Shown: positions 8,456 through 15,152, counted from the stretch's first letter. The stretch is 22,865 nt of DNA from Pseudomonadota bacterium (GCA_021785795.1 JAJYEK010000029.1:1-22865); one strand, 5' to 3'. Notes: generated from the sequence alone by a model not told the origin. Numbers and translations are program-made.

Positions 8456-8806
8456 GTGTCATCTGATATTGCTGTTGCCGGTGCTGGGCCTGGCCGTGTT
8501 CTGGCTGTGGTCGCGCCGGCGTACGCGGGCATCCTTGCGATATACCTGGCGTTTTATTAGCTCATCACTCAGGCCATGCACCGGCCGGCGATGACCGGCG
8601 CGGAGGAGATTCGCCGCAAGACGGGCAAGGTGATCGAAGTGCGCGGACGCAAGATGCTCATCCGGGTACTGGACGAGATCTGGAATTCCGAATAATCGGA
8701 CCGCATCGGTGACGACGTCAGGATCACGGATTTGGATGGCCTCGTGTTTCGGGTGCGGCGACTGGACGTCGCGACGCCGGCGGATGCCACGTCGGTCGTC
8801 TCCAGC
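8456..8806 (+). pseudogene. NfeD-like membrane protein, inactivated
   Basis: Similarity begins in one frame with HLILLLPVLGLAVFWLW and moves to a second frame: VVAPAYAGILAIYLAFY, a TAG stop (8558-8560), then LITQAMHRPAMTGAEEIRRK, TGKVIEVRGRKMLIRVLDEI, WNSE, a TAA stop (8693-8695), then SDRIGDDVRITDLDGLVFRV RR in the same frame. Membrane helices followed by a small OB-like beta domain is the layout of NfeD-type proteins, which partner membrane proteases or flotillins. One frameshift and two in-frame stops with preserved flanking similarity show real decay rather than a single base-call error. Confidence 0.7.
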
Positions 8807-8925
8807 TGGCCATATTATTCATGTCTATCGGAAACCGTTCGGGCGCTTATACGGGTGTGGTCCCCAAAGCTCGGTACCTTGTGTCCGGCGTTTCCCAGCC
8901 TCTGAACCTTTGCTAGACTCCAACG

Positions 8926-9147
8926 ATGAAATACACGCAGTACTTTCAGAGTATGCGTCAGCGACCGGACCGGGCGGCGATTCAATTGGAGTGGATCGAG
9001 CGGGTTGTGATGCAGCCGATTAAGGAAGCGATACAGCAGGATGGACGCATTCGGCGATGGGCACCCATTCCGGAGGCCGGGGACAGAATGTTGCGCGTCA
9101 TCTTGCTGCCGGATGGAGAAACGATTCATAACCGTTTTTTGATCTAG
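8926..9147 (+). CDS. small protein upstream of DUF2283 (DUF4258-like, possible toxin), C-terminus frameshifted
   Basis: The 73-residue product MKYTQYFQSMRQRPDRAAIQ... contains EWIERVV, QQDGRIRRWAPIPE and RMLRVILLPDGETIHNRF. This is the pattern of short proteins encoded next to DUF2283 genes and sometimes listed as DUF4258-like. The frame ends FLI at TAG. The stop follows a run of six T (9135-9140). Seven T would instead give RFFDLGYVP with a TGA overlapping the next ATG (ATGA), which looks like the native ending. A toxin role is inferred only from the two-gene arrangement and the small size. Confidence 0.65.
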   Translation: MKYTQYFQSMRQRPDRAAIQLEWIERVVMQPIKEAIQQDGRIRRWAPIPEAGDRMLRVILLPDGETIHNRFLI

Positions 9148-9157
9148 GGTACGTACC

Positions 9158-9355
9158 ATGAAGATCCGCTACTTTCAAGAAACGGATACGCTCTATATCG
9201 AGTTCCGTGTAGCCAGTGTCGTCGAAACGAAGGACCTGGATGAAAATACCATCCTGGATCTGGACGCCCAGGGCCAGACCTGCGGCCTGACCATTGAGCA
9301 TGCGAGCGAGCGCGCTGACATCCCCCATTTCTCGTATGAGCAGGTCGCCGCTTAA
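9158..9355 (+). CDS. DUF2283-domain protein (possible antitoxin)
   Basis: The 65-residue product begins MKIRYFQETDTLYIEFRVAS, continues with VETKDLDENTILDLDAQGQT and ends in a helix-forming TIEHASER segment. This is the whole length and motif order of the DUF2283 family (MKIxYxxExDxLYIxF, then LDxxGxxxGxEI). The start follows AGGG in the preceding reading frame. It is the second gene of a two-gene unit. Members of this family lie beside small uncharacterised proteins in many bacteria and are suspected antitoxins, but this locus itself gives no proof. Confidence 0.8.
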   Translation: MKIRYFQETDTLYIEFRVASVVETKDLDENTILDLDAQGQTCGLTIEHASERADIPHFSYEQVAA

Positions 9356-9387
9356 GCGCTCGGCGCCGATAGCCCACGCTCCGAGCC

Positions 9388-9439
9388 TTGCGGGACTTTT
9401 GCGGGGATCAGTCGTGCATCGTCCTGCAAAGTCCCGCAA
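9388..9439. repeat. 12-bp perfect inverted repeat near the attachment site
   Basis: TTGCGGGACTTT (9388-9399) is the exact inverse of AAAGTCCCGCAA (9428-9439), with 28 bases between. It lies about 65 bases before the tRNA-Arg fragment. This fits integrase arm-binding sites, but a transcription terminator for the DUF2283 unit is also possible; no long U-tract follows. Confidence 0.5.
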
Positions 9440-9502
9440 AATGCGCAATGGGCGTCCCGTATTGGTTGAATAAAAACAATCGTTTACCAATTCACGGACT
9501 AA

Positions 9503-9547
9503 CTACGAACCAGGTGGTCGGGAGTTCGAATCTCTCCGGGCGCGCCA
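9503..9547 (+). other. 3' half of tRNA-Arg(ACG), probable integrase attachment site
   Basis: The sequence from the anticodon loop CTACGAA onward, the 3' anticodon strand, variable region, T-arm GGGAG-TTCGAAT-CTCTC, acceptor strand CGGGCGC, discriminator G and an encoded CCA at 9545-9547 match the 3' half of a bacterial tRNA-Arg(ACG). The bases before 9503 do not pair as the 5' anticodon strand, and no D-arm or 5' acceptor strand lies upstream, so it is not a working tRNA. Such halves are left where integrative elements recombine in the anticodon or T loop. A tyrosine integrase C-terminus lies 140 bases away. Confidence 0.75.
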
Positions 9548-9688
9548 TTTATCAATGACTTACGTTACCCCGCGGCCTACGTCTGTCTAATAAACTGCCG
9601 AGTGTCTAATTGAGATGCGTGCTGGCACCTCAGAGGGATAACCGCTACGACTGAGTGAGTTGGGGGATCGGGGATCTTCGCGGTCCCG

Positions 9689-9919
9689 TTACCTCGTGGG
9701 CTTGATTCGGTCCGGACGCCGGCGGTAAACCCTCTGCGTGATCCTGCTGTCCGCATGCGCCAGGAGCTGCCTGGCGCGCTCGAGGCTCTCTGCATCGCTT
9801 GCCACTTTTGCCCGCAAATCGTGCTCCGTGAAGCGCTCCTTGATGGCGGTCTCCTTTAGCAGGCGCGCCATGAATCGCTGCCACATGCTGGACCATCCCC
9901 GCGCATCGCCTGTGTATGG
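9689..9919 (-). pseudogene. tyrosine integrase, C-terminal fragment
   Basis: The minus-strand frame ends with PYTGDARGWSSMWQRFMARL, ERFTEHDLRAKVASDAESL and ARQLLAHADSRITQRVYRRR. These are the last catalytic boxes of a phage-type integrase: HxxR as HDLR, the H of LLAHAD, and the nucleophile tyrosine in RVYRR. The upstream catalytic part is absent. At 9920 the frame enters a transposase 3' end. The style matches integrases encoded next to DUF4224 genes, and an N-terminal fragment of that kind plus DUF4224 lies on the same strand at 12773-13160. The stop lies ~140 bases from the tRNA-Arg half, as expected for an integrase next to its attachment site. Confidence 0.75.
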
Positions 9920-10036
9920 CGAATTCCTAGTCATGCCGCCATCAGCGCGTCTGAAATGTCTCGTGACAGTGCGATAGCCGAGCAAACTGATCCAGCGTGG
10001 CAGAGGTGATAGGCTCGCTAGCGTATATTTGTTCAA
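9920..10036 (-). mobile_element. 3' end of an rve-type (IS481-like) transposase, copy 1
   Basis: On the minus strand this reads SEPITSATLDQFARLSHCHE then TFQTR and a stop. It matches the C-terminal tail of the transposase seen at 17091-17560 (LDRFSWKSHCRGLFQTPVAA). The end sequence GAATTC preceded by TGGC marks the tip of the element, here inserted into or fused with the integrase gene. Only ~115 bases of the element remain. Confidence 0.6.
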
Positions 10037-10085
10037 GAGAGGTTATGATAAGCGAATATCAATTTAGCCTTGGACCCCAAAGCGG

Positions 10086-10283
10086 ATGCCGCCTAAGGTA
10101 AGAGATCTGGTCGCAGACTTGGAGAAGGTAGGGTTTGTCAATCGTGGCGGGAAAGGAAGCCATCGTAACTTTGTTCACCCGAAGGGCCAGAAACCCGTGA
10201 CAATTTCGGGTAAACTTGGGGATGATGCGAAACACTACCAAGTCCGGGCCGTGCGCCTGGCCTTGGAGGAGTTAAAGAAATGA
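10086..10283 (+). CDS. hicA: HicA-type mRNA interferase toxin
   Basis: The 65-residue product has the standard HicA shape: VRDLVADLEKVGFVNRGGKG, the catalytic histidine in SHRNF (His26), HPKGQKPVTISGK, and a C-terminal helix ending EELKK. HicA is a double-stranded-RNA-binding-fold ribonuclease that cleaves mRNA when unbound. ATG 10086 is chosen because it gives the usual family length. The stop overlaps the next start by 4 nt (ATGA). The module lies between transposase remnants inside a broken integrase, so it probably arrived as mobile cargo. All expected toxin residues are present and I see no lesion. Confidence 0.9.
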   Translation: MPPKVRDLVADLEKVGFVNRGGKGSHRNFVHPKGQKPVTISGKLGDDAKHYQVRAVRLALEELKK

Positions 10284-10519
10284 AAGACAGCGCGAAATAC
10301 GCAAAAATTGTGGAATGGTCGGAAGAAGATCAGTGCTATGTCGGAAGTGCGCCCGGACTGGTTCTTGGCGGGTGTCACGGCAATGACGAGAAACAGGTCT
10401 TTGAAGAACTTTGCCAGATTGTCGAGGAAGCGATAGAACTGTATCGACAGGACAACAAGCCTTTGCCGCCCGCGACCTCGGGCCGAGACTTGGCCAATCG
10501 CCTGCAGAATGTCGCGTAA
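10280..10519 (+). CDS. hicB: HicB-type antitoxin
   Basis: The 79-residue product begins MKDSAKYAKIVEWSEEDQCY, then VGSAPGLVLGGCHGNDEKQV and FEELCQIVEEAIELY. This is the partial RNase-H-like fold of HicB proteins, with the typical edge strand and the Gly-His-Gly loop. It binds and neutralises HicA. The ATG overlaps the hicA stop by 4 nt, giving coupled synthesis. The C-terminus is short (PPATSGRDLANRLQNVA) and I see no ribbon-helix-helix or helix-turn-helix tail, so autoregulation through this protein alone is uncertain. Confidence 0.88.
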   Translation: MKDSAKYAKIVEWSEEDQCYVGSAPGLVLGGCHGNDEKQVFEELCQIVEEAIELYRQDNKPLPPATSGRDLANRLQNVA

Positions 10520-10576
10520 CACGTTATACGATCTGATAGCGGGTGCGTTGCTTATGAGCGGCAAGCGTGTGAATTG

Positions 10577-10640
10577 CGAATTCATAGTCACGTCGCCAGC
10601 GGCATCTGCTCGGGACGGGGCGCCAGCAGACCAGATTACT
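10577..10640 (-). mobile_element. 3' end of an rve-type transposase, copy 2
   Basis: The minus strand gives PEQMPLAT and a stop, then the shared tip with ATGAATTCGC. It matches the TPVAA-stop end of the copies at 17091 and 9920. Only about 60 bases can be aligned. It lies 60 bases after hicB, so hicAB sits between two such ends. Confidence 0.5.
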
Positions 10641-10736
10641 TTGCCAATTTTTTGCCACATTATTCTCGGGTAACGTCAATTTCCGTAGGTTTTCGTGGGA
10701 CTGGCAGACTTAGGGGCGCTGCAAGGCATTGGTTTC

Positions 10737-10766
10737 CCGGATTATGTTACCGGTAACATAATCCGG
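10737..10766. repeat. perfect 30-bp palindrome
   Basis: The half-site CCGGATTATGTTACC (10737-10751) is followed directly by its exact reverse complement (10752-10766). It contains two head-to-head copies of TTATGTTACC, the same kind of box found again at 10768, 10785 and 10840. A recombinase or repressor site is likely. Confidence 0.8.
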
Positions 10767-10849
10767 CTTATGTGCCCGACACCGTTATGTGGCCGATGAC
10801 ACCTCATCGCCGATGGTTGTGGGCGGATCGCGAATGCTTGGCCACATAA
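10742..10849. promoter_or_regulatory. cluster of five TTATGT-N2-CC boxes next to a tyrosine recombinase
   Basis: TTATGTTACC (10742, plus), its inverse at 10752-10761, TTATGTGCCC (10768-10777, plus), TTATGTGGCC (10785-10794, plus) and the inverse of TTATGTGGCC (10840-10849) lie within 108 bases. The last ends 5 bases before the stop of the recombinase gene at 10854. A weaker variant (GCCACATTA) is near 10654. Mixed orientation and spacing fit recombinase core and accessory sites. Confidence 0.6.
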
Positions 10850-10853
10850 TCAG

Positions 10854-11477
10854 CTAAAGGGTATTCAGCCAATCGAGCAGCGCCTTATCGTCCTTCCAGA
10901 CGGCGCGAACGCGGGTAGCCGCAGAAGTCCCGCAATTGACCTCGCATTCGCGCAACGCCTCCGCTTTGGCGCGCAGCGTCAACTCGGCATAACGGTTGGT
11001 GGTGTCCAGACTCACGTGCCCGAGCCAGCCGCGAATCACATTGACCTCGACCCCCGATTCCAGCAGATGCACGGCCGCGGTGTGGCGAAAAAGATGCGGG
11101 CTGACACGGCGTGGCTCAGTGGTGCTCGTATCCCATGCACTCGCGTGTCGGCGCACGATCTTGTAGATCCCAAAGCGCGTGAGCGGGCGATGTCGGTGCG
11201 CACAAAACACGGGCTCGCTCGGTGCCAGCGTGACTCCGCGCTCCGCGAGCAGTCGCTCAAGATGTTTTACCGTCTCGTCCCAGAGCGGACAGATCCGCCA
11301 TTTATCCCCCTTGCCGTGCAGATGCACCTTGGCCGGCGCTTTGAGATCGAGGTGTTCGATACGCAGATCCACGACCTCCTGCGCCCGTGCGCCGGTGTTG
11401 TAGAGAAAGAGAAACAACGTTCGATCGCGCAGCGCATGACAACCCTCGCGCGGGAGCGACCGAAAGAGCGCCGTCAT
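10854..11477 (-). pseudogene. tyrosine recombinase, catalytic domain only (N-terminus lost)
   Basis: This 207-codon frame holds a full catalytic set: Arg in NTGARAQEVVDLRIEHLDL, Lys in HGKGDKWRICPLW, His-x-x-Arg in SPHLFRHTAAVHLLESG, His in RGWLGHVSLDTTNRYAE, and the nucleophile Tyr in NRYAE. The core-binding domain that should precede it is absent. Just upstream of the first ATG (11477) the sequence turns into a transposase fragment read from the other strand. The form resembles integron- or ISCR-neighbour-type XerD-like recombinases of about 320-330 residues. As drawn it would lack DNA-clamping ability, so I treat it as a truncated gene, although the domain itself looks undamaged. Confidence 0.75.
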
Positions 11478-11974
11478 CTCCTCAGCAGCTCCTGCGCTAC
11501 TGCCAGAGCGAGCACATCACCTTCACGCGGGGGCGGGCGTACAAGAAGAACGATGGCTGCTTCATCGAGCAGAAAAACTACACCGTGGTGCGCCGGGCGG
11601 TGGGCTATGCCCGCTACGCGGGAGCCTCCCATCTGGCCCTGCTCAACCGGCTCTACGAGCGGCTGCGCCTCTACACCAACTACTTCCAGCCGGTGATGAA
11701 GCTCATCAAGAAAGAACGCCGCGGGGCCAAAGTGAAAAAGACCTACGATCGTCCGCAAACTCCCTATCAGCGGCTGCTGAGAAGCCCCAGTGTTTCACCC
11801 AAGGCCAGGCAGCGCCTGAAGGCCGAATATGCCACGCTTAATCCCGCCGCCCTGAAGCGGGAAATCAGTCAACTGCAACGGGTGCTATACAACCGTGCCA
11901 AAAAGGATCGACAATATCCCCCGATGCATCCTTCCAAGGGAAGAGTCTCTGTGCAGCAGGACAGAAGCGTTTGA
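11478..11974 (+). pseudogene. rve-type transposase, C-terminal fragment
   Basis: From LLRYCQSEHITFTRGRAYKK the frame continues NDGCFIEQKNYTVVRRAVGY, then ARYAGASHLALLNRLYERLR, LYTNYFQPVMKLIKKERRG and VKKTYDRPQTPYQRLLRSP. The Glu of CFIEQKN is the last acidic residue of the DDE triad. The N-terminal half with both Asp residues is missing: the frame is cut at 11478 by the recombinase gene. The upstream codons of the longer frame are antisense to that gene and not part of it. It belongs to a different subgroup from the copies ending in FQTPVAA. Twin direct repeats follow directly after the stop. Confidence 0.75.
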
Positions 11975-12034
11975 CTCAGATTTCTTACGTGAGGCAACGA
12001 ATCGTGTTTCACTCAGATTTTTAGGTGAGGCAAC
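11974..12034. repeat. pair of ~25-bp direct repeats at the end of the transposase fragment
   Basis: ACTCAGATTT-cTTAcGTGAGGCAAC (from 11974) and the near-copy ACTCAGATTT-tTAgGTGAGGCAAC (from 12011) are spaced 37 bases apart. The second marks the edge against the RHS fragment. Repeated terminal boxes suggest the right end of the insertion sequence with two transposase-binding sites. Confidence 0.65.
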
Positions 12035-12772
12035 AGGGCCCCGTCTCGGAATCGTAGGTCTGCCCCGGATAGCGCAGCGTCACGTCCACCGGGCTCGGGG
12101 GCCCGAGCGGGGTATTCCCGAAGACCCCCTCCCAGCGCCAGAGGATGGTCCCGCTCGGGTTGGTCGCAAGCCTCGGGGTGTTGTCGTAGTCGGTGTGCAG
12201 ATACGTGACGGTTTCCGTCCCCGTCGTCGGGTCTTTGGTGATCATCGCAATCGGGGTGTTGTCCGCCCAGACGTAGTCGCGCACGAGCGTCCCGTCGGCA
12301 TGGGTTTCCTCGATGAGGTGGCCCTGGGCGTCGTAGTGGTACCAGGTGGAGCCGTTGGCGGAGAACTTGTTGGCCCGGCGGTTGTGGGCATCGTAGCTGT
12401 ATTCTCCAAGCACCCCGTAGGCGGAGGTCACCTGAATCAGGCGCCCGGCGGCATCGTAGGCGAAGGATTGCCCTTGCGGGTTGGCGGTGATGTCCCCAAT
12501 CTTGTTGATGTTGACCGCACTGCCCCCGACACCCGTAAGCCGGTTGCTGTCCGGAACATAGGCATAGGGGATGGTCGTGGTCCCCGTGGTTTTGCTGAGG
12601 CGGTTGCCGTTGGCGTCATAGGTATAGGTGATCCCGGGGGTCGACGGCGGGCAGGACGCCCCGAAGGCGGTGAGGACGGTGTCCTGGGTGAGCCGATCGA
12701 GCACATCGTAGCCGAAGCAGTCGACCTGCGGGATGGTCTGCAGGCTCGTCAGGTTGCCGTCGGGGTCATACC
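12035..12772 (-). pseudogene. RHS/YD-repeat protein, internal fragment
   Basis: Several YD repeats are clear: GYDPDGNLTSLQ, FGYDVLDRLTQD, TYTYDANGNRLSKTTG, FAYDAAGRLIQVT, YSYDAHNRRANKF and HYDAQGHLIEETHADGT. They are followed by the start of the conserved core: DYVWADNTPIAMI, TYLHTDYDNTPRLATNPSG, WRWEGVFG and VTLRYPGQTYDSETG. The core is cut at ETG by the insertion end at 12034, so the remaining core and any C-terminal toxin are gone. At the other side the frame is joined near 12772 to integrase sequence, so the N-terminus is missing too. RHS proteins form large shells that carry polymorphic toxins. This piece has no open start and no export signal. Confidence 0.8.
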
Positions 12773-12933
12773 CACACTTTGTAGGCCTCAGGCAGCGTGT
12801 GGCCGAGAAAAAACCACGATTTCCCATCCCACAGGTGCCGGAGGTCGCGCGGAGGCAGGTAATAATATGCACCGTGCTGTAACTTCCAGCGTGCCGGCAA
12901 TCCGCGATTCTCAGGCAGGCGTTTTCGGGGCAC
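12773..12933 (-). pseudogene. tyrosine integrase, N-terminal fragment
   Basis: It starts with GTG at 12933, 2 nt after the DUF4224 stop, and reads VPRKRLPENRGLPARWKLQH, then GAYYYLPPRDLRHLWDGKSW and FFLGHTLPEAYKVW. The frame then runs into RHS-derived sequence and stops at 12766-12768. PENxGLPxRW...GAYYY...LGxTLPEAYxVW is the arm-binding N-terminus of integrases paired with DUF4224. The central and catalytic parts are absent here, but a matching C-terminal part lies on the same strand at 9689-9919, which suggests one gene split by insertions. Confidence 0.75.
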
Positions 12934-12935
12934 GT

Positions 12936-13160
12936 TCAAGGGCTCCGGGTAAGGGCGTTGAAATCCGGCTCGGTTTTTCGGAGTGTACCATCTGGGATTG
13001 CCTTACCGCCCAGAAGCCGCTCCACATGGGCCCGCAGCACGGCCACAGAGCCATCCGGCCGCACGCGGTGTTCGATGCCCAGGCAGCGCAGCGCAATCCC
13101 CTGCGCTGGGCGTCGTTTTCGGCGCGTGAGTGCCACGATTTCCTCAGGTGTGAGAAACAT
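12936..13160 (-). CDS. DUF4224-domain protein, integrase partner
   Basis: The 74-residue product begins MFLTPEEIVALTRRKRRPAQ, then LRCLGIEHRVRPDGSVAVLR and AHVERLLGG. This is the complete DUF4224 pattern (LTxxEIxxLTGxxRxxxQxxxLxxLGIxxxxRxDGxxxV). A strong ribosome binding site (AGGAGGGAAAAG) precedes the ATG. These small proteins are regularly encoded just before phage or island integrases and are thought to act as DNA-binding accessory or excision factors. Here it is directly upstream of the integrase N-terminal fragment, so it may be expressed but has no whole partner. Confidence 0.8.
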   Translation of the reverse strand: MFLTPEEIVALTRRKRRPAQGIALRCLGIEHRVRPDGSVAVLRAHVERLLGGKAIPDGTLRKTEPDFNALTRSP

Positions 13161-13337
13161 CAGGCTCTTTTCCCTCCTATCCCATTGGAAGAGGCTACCG
13201 CTTGACCTTTATCGTCACGGCACCTATACGTTAAGCGTGTCCTTCCGGTGAGCATGCGTGACCGGAGATACCGTACGCCGGTGTGAACCGTACGAGAAGA
13301 TTGAAGCCACGTACAACAACGGACGAAGGGGATTCAC
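13161..13337. promoter_or_regulatory. divergent intergenic region before the lipoprotein and DUF4224 genes
   Basis: It must hold promoters for both genes. GAAGGGG (about 13326-13332) is the lipoprotein ribosome binding site and AGGAGGG is that of DUF4224. I cannot pick a convincing -35/-10 pair. Confidence 0.4.
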
Positions 13338-13859
13338 ATGTTCGATTTGTCGCTGATGCGTGCGACTCGTATTCTTCCATGCGTATCCCTCGCGTTGTTG
13401 GTATCGGCATGCGCGACACCTACAGTCGTTGCGCCCGCTGTCGGCGCTACACAGTTGATTCAATCGGAAAATCTGACCTCTCTGGTTTGTACTGCCCACT
13501 CTGCCAATGGGCTCGCCCCCGTGCATCTGCGTTTTCATGTGAACCGAAAGGTGGTTTCCATCAGTCAACAATACGATAATCCATCCTGGGGAGCAGATCC
13601 TGCTTCAACCGTCAAAGCGACTTACTACTTTGTAGACAGTGGAAACCACGTAAATTGGAACATGCCTGATCCGCGTACTCAGCGTTCGGAACTTGTCGGG
13701 TTCTTTCCCCAGACTATGCAGCTTTGGTTTTCCGAGCACCACCAGCATCTTCTTCTCAAGAATGGTACTTGGCGACCCAGCCGCCACGGAATCCGGACCG
13801 TGACGCCCAACGATTATGGACCCGGCTGGTCGAATGCACGCTACGACTGCAGTCGTTAA
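13338..13859 (+). CDS. lipoprotein of unknown function
   Basis: The 173-residue product has an Arg-containing N-terminus, a hydrophobic helix (ILPCVSLALLVSA) and a lipobox LVSAC with Cys25, so it should be lipidated and held in the inner or outer membrane. The next residues are ATPTVV, with no Asp at +2, so outer-membrane sorting is likely. The mature part contains many aromatic and His residues: THNVTS-free, but ADPASTVKATYYFVDSGNHV, FSEHHQHLLLKNGTWRPSRH and PGWSNARYDCSR near the end. Cys residues in LTSLVCTAHS and YDCSR could form a disulfide. I recognise no family. It is a single gene, with the decayed integrase module behind it and the methyltransferase facing it. Confidence 0.7.
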   Translation: MFDLSLMRATRILPCVSLALLVSACATPTVVAPAVGATQLIQSENLTSLVCTAHSANGLAPVHLRFHVNRKVVSISQQYDNPSWGADPASTVKATYYFVDSGNHVNWNMPDPRTQRSELVGFFPQTMQLWFSEHHQHLLLKNGTWRPSRHGIRTVTPNDYGPGWSNARYDCSR

Positions 13860-14117
13860 CTACTGAAACACGTTGTCCGGGCGCCATGAATCGCGCGCGC
13901 CCCGACTCGCCCACCGCGTCGGTCGTTCGTCGCAAGCGACGCCCGCTGCCGTGGACAAGTCTGCACCGTCCCCGCCCGCCCGGAGTCCACTTATAGATCG
14001 GGGAATGCTGTTCAAACAACCGGGGCCACTTCTCTCTTCTGTGCCACCGACCTTCTTCCCTTGGATTGCTAAGTGATGTTTCGGCGGGGGCTGACGCACG
14101 CCTACAAAGTTTGCTCA

Positions 14118-14981
14118 TCACTTTGTGATAACAACTTCCAAATATTCCCCTGCTACAAGCAGTGAACTGGACCCTCCCGTATTCAGGCGCCTCAGTAGGG
14201 CGACGATGTCTTCAGTCAGGTGCGCACGGCGCTCGGAATCCAAAACCTCGCATGCCTTATACAAAGGTCCGTAGTAATTCGTAAACATTTCGATCCAATG
14301 TTCCGCAGAGTGATAGCGAAAGTTGAAATGGCGTCGCACGCACTTTATGTCGGTTGATTGGCTACCGAACAATTCAACGATGCGTGGCTCGCTTCCCCAG
14401 AGCAGTGGCGAAGATATGCCAGCGGGCGGCGGCACGTAGCTGGCGATCAGGCCAAGCAGTTCGCCAAGGAAACCCTCCGGGGTCCAGCTTGCCATGCCAA
14501 TGCGGCCGCCTTTGCGAACCACGCGCATCAACTCCTGAGCCACGCGGGGCTGATTGGGGGCGAACATGGCTCCGAAGGTGGACAGTACCACGTCGAACGA
14601 CTCATCCTCGAAGCGCAAATCCTCGACATCCTCAGTCTGGAACCGGACATCAAATCCTTCAGCCTTCGCCCGCACAGCGCCCTTTTCAAGTAGATGGGGC
14701 ACGTAGTCCGTAGAAGTTACATGGGCAAAGCGCCGGGCAGCCGCCAGGGTGGCATTGCCGTTACCCGCGGCAACATCCAATACCTGCTCACCAGCCCGAA
14801 CGTCCGCTGCCTCAGCCAGCATTTCACCGACGATCTGCAGGGTGATGCCGATCGTGGCATAGTCCCCGCTAGACCAGATGGCCTTTTGGCGTTGCTTTAT
14901 TGCGGCGTAATCGATATTGGCTGGCGATGGAGCCGCGGGTTTGCTCGGGTCGAGATTCGTACACATATTCGTCGAATTCAT
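14118..14981 (-). CDS. class I SAM-dependent methyltransferase
   Basis: The ATG at 14981 is chosen because AAAGGAG lies 7 nt upstream; the longer frame to 15092 runs into the promoter region. The 287-residue product has motif I as VLDVAAGNGNATLAAARRF (about 67-85), the acidic post-I end in TSTDYVPHLLEKG, motif II/III as FQTEDVEDLRFEDESFDVV, the family loop STFGAMFAPNQPRVAQELMR, and MASWTPEGFLGELLGL. This is the UbiE/COQ5-like small-molecule methyltransferase fold. The long Trp/Tyr-rich C-terminal segment (HFNFRYHSAEHWIEMFTNYY) probably shapes the substrate pocket; the substrate is unknown. It is divergent from the cupin-AraC regulator, which is the likely controller. Confidence 0.88.
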   Translation of the reverse strand: MNSTNMCTNLDPSKPAAPSPANIDYAAIKQRQKAIWSSGDYATIGITLQIVGEMLAEAADVRAGEQVLDVAAGNGNATLAAARRFAHVTSTDYVPHLLEKGAVRAKAEGFDVRFQTEDVEDLRFEDESFDVVLSTFGAMFAPNQPRVAQELMRVVRKGGRIGMASWTPEGFLGELLGLIASYVPPPAGISSPLLWGSEPRIVELFGSQSTDIKCVRRHFNFRYHSAEHWIEMFTNYYGPLYKACEVLDSERRAHLTEDIVALLRRLNTGGSSSLLVAGEYLEVVITK

Positions 14982-15056
14982 GTCAGATCTCCTTTCATCC
15001 GGTATGTATCGGGCTAGCGGTTCACCGGGCAGGGTCATTGTTCCTCTTATGCATCG

Positions 15057-15084
15057 TTGACACTTCGCTTGGCGTCCATATAAC
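15057..15084 (+). promoter_or_regulatory. sigma70-like promoter for the AraC gene
   Basis: TTGACA (15057-15062) is a perfect -35. It is followed after 16 bases by TATAAC (15079-15084), one base from the -10 consensus. It lies ~70 bases before the TTG start at 15153, in the divergent region. Confidence 0.65.
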
Positions 15085-15152
15085 TTGCTCATTCATCCGG
15101 GAATGAAGGGGACGCAATTGATTGGCGGGCACCCTCCAAAGGCGAGGTAACA

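Noticed and set aside
9503..9547. A complete tRNA gene
   Set aside because: No D-arm, 5' acceptor strand or pairing 5' anticodon strand lies upstream.
10737..10849. CRISPR array
   Set aside because: Boxes are 10 bases, in both orientations and unevenly spaced; no spacers of constant length and no cas genes.
11895..13205. 436-codon plus-strand frame
   Set aside because: It lies antisense to the RHS fragment, integrase piece and DUF4224, all of which have clear family motifs on the minus strand. Its protein is low-complexity Gly/Val/Arg with no motif.
13860..14117. Small genes between the lipoprotein and methyltransferase
   Set aside because: Several short overlapping frames on both strands, none with a ribosome binding site or recognised sequence.
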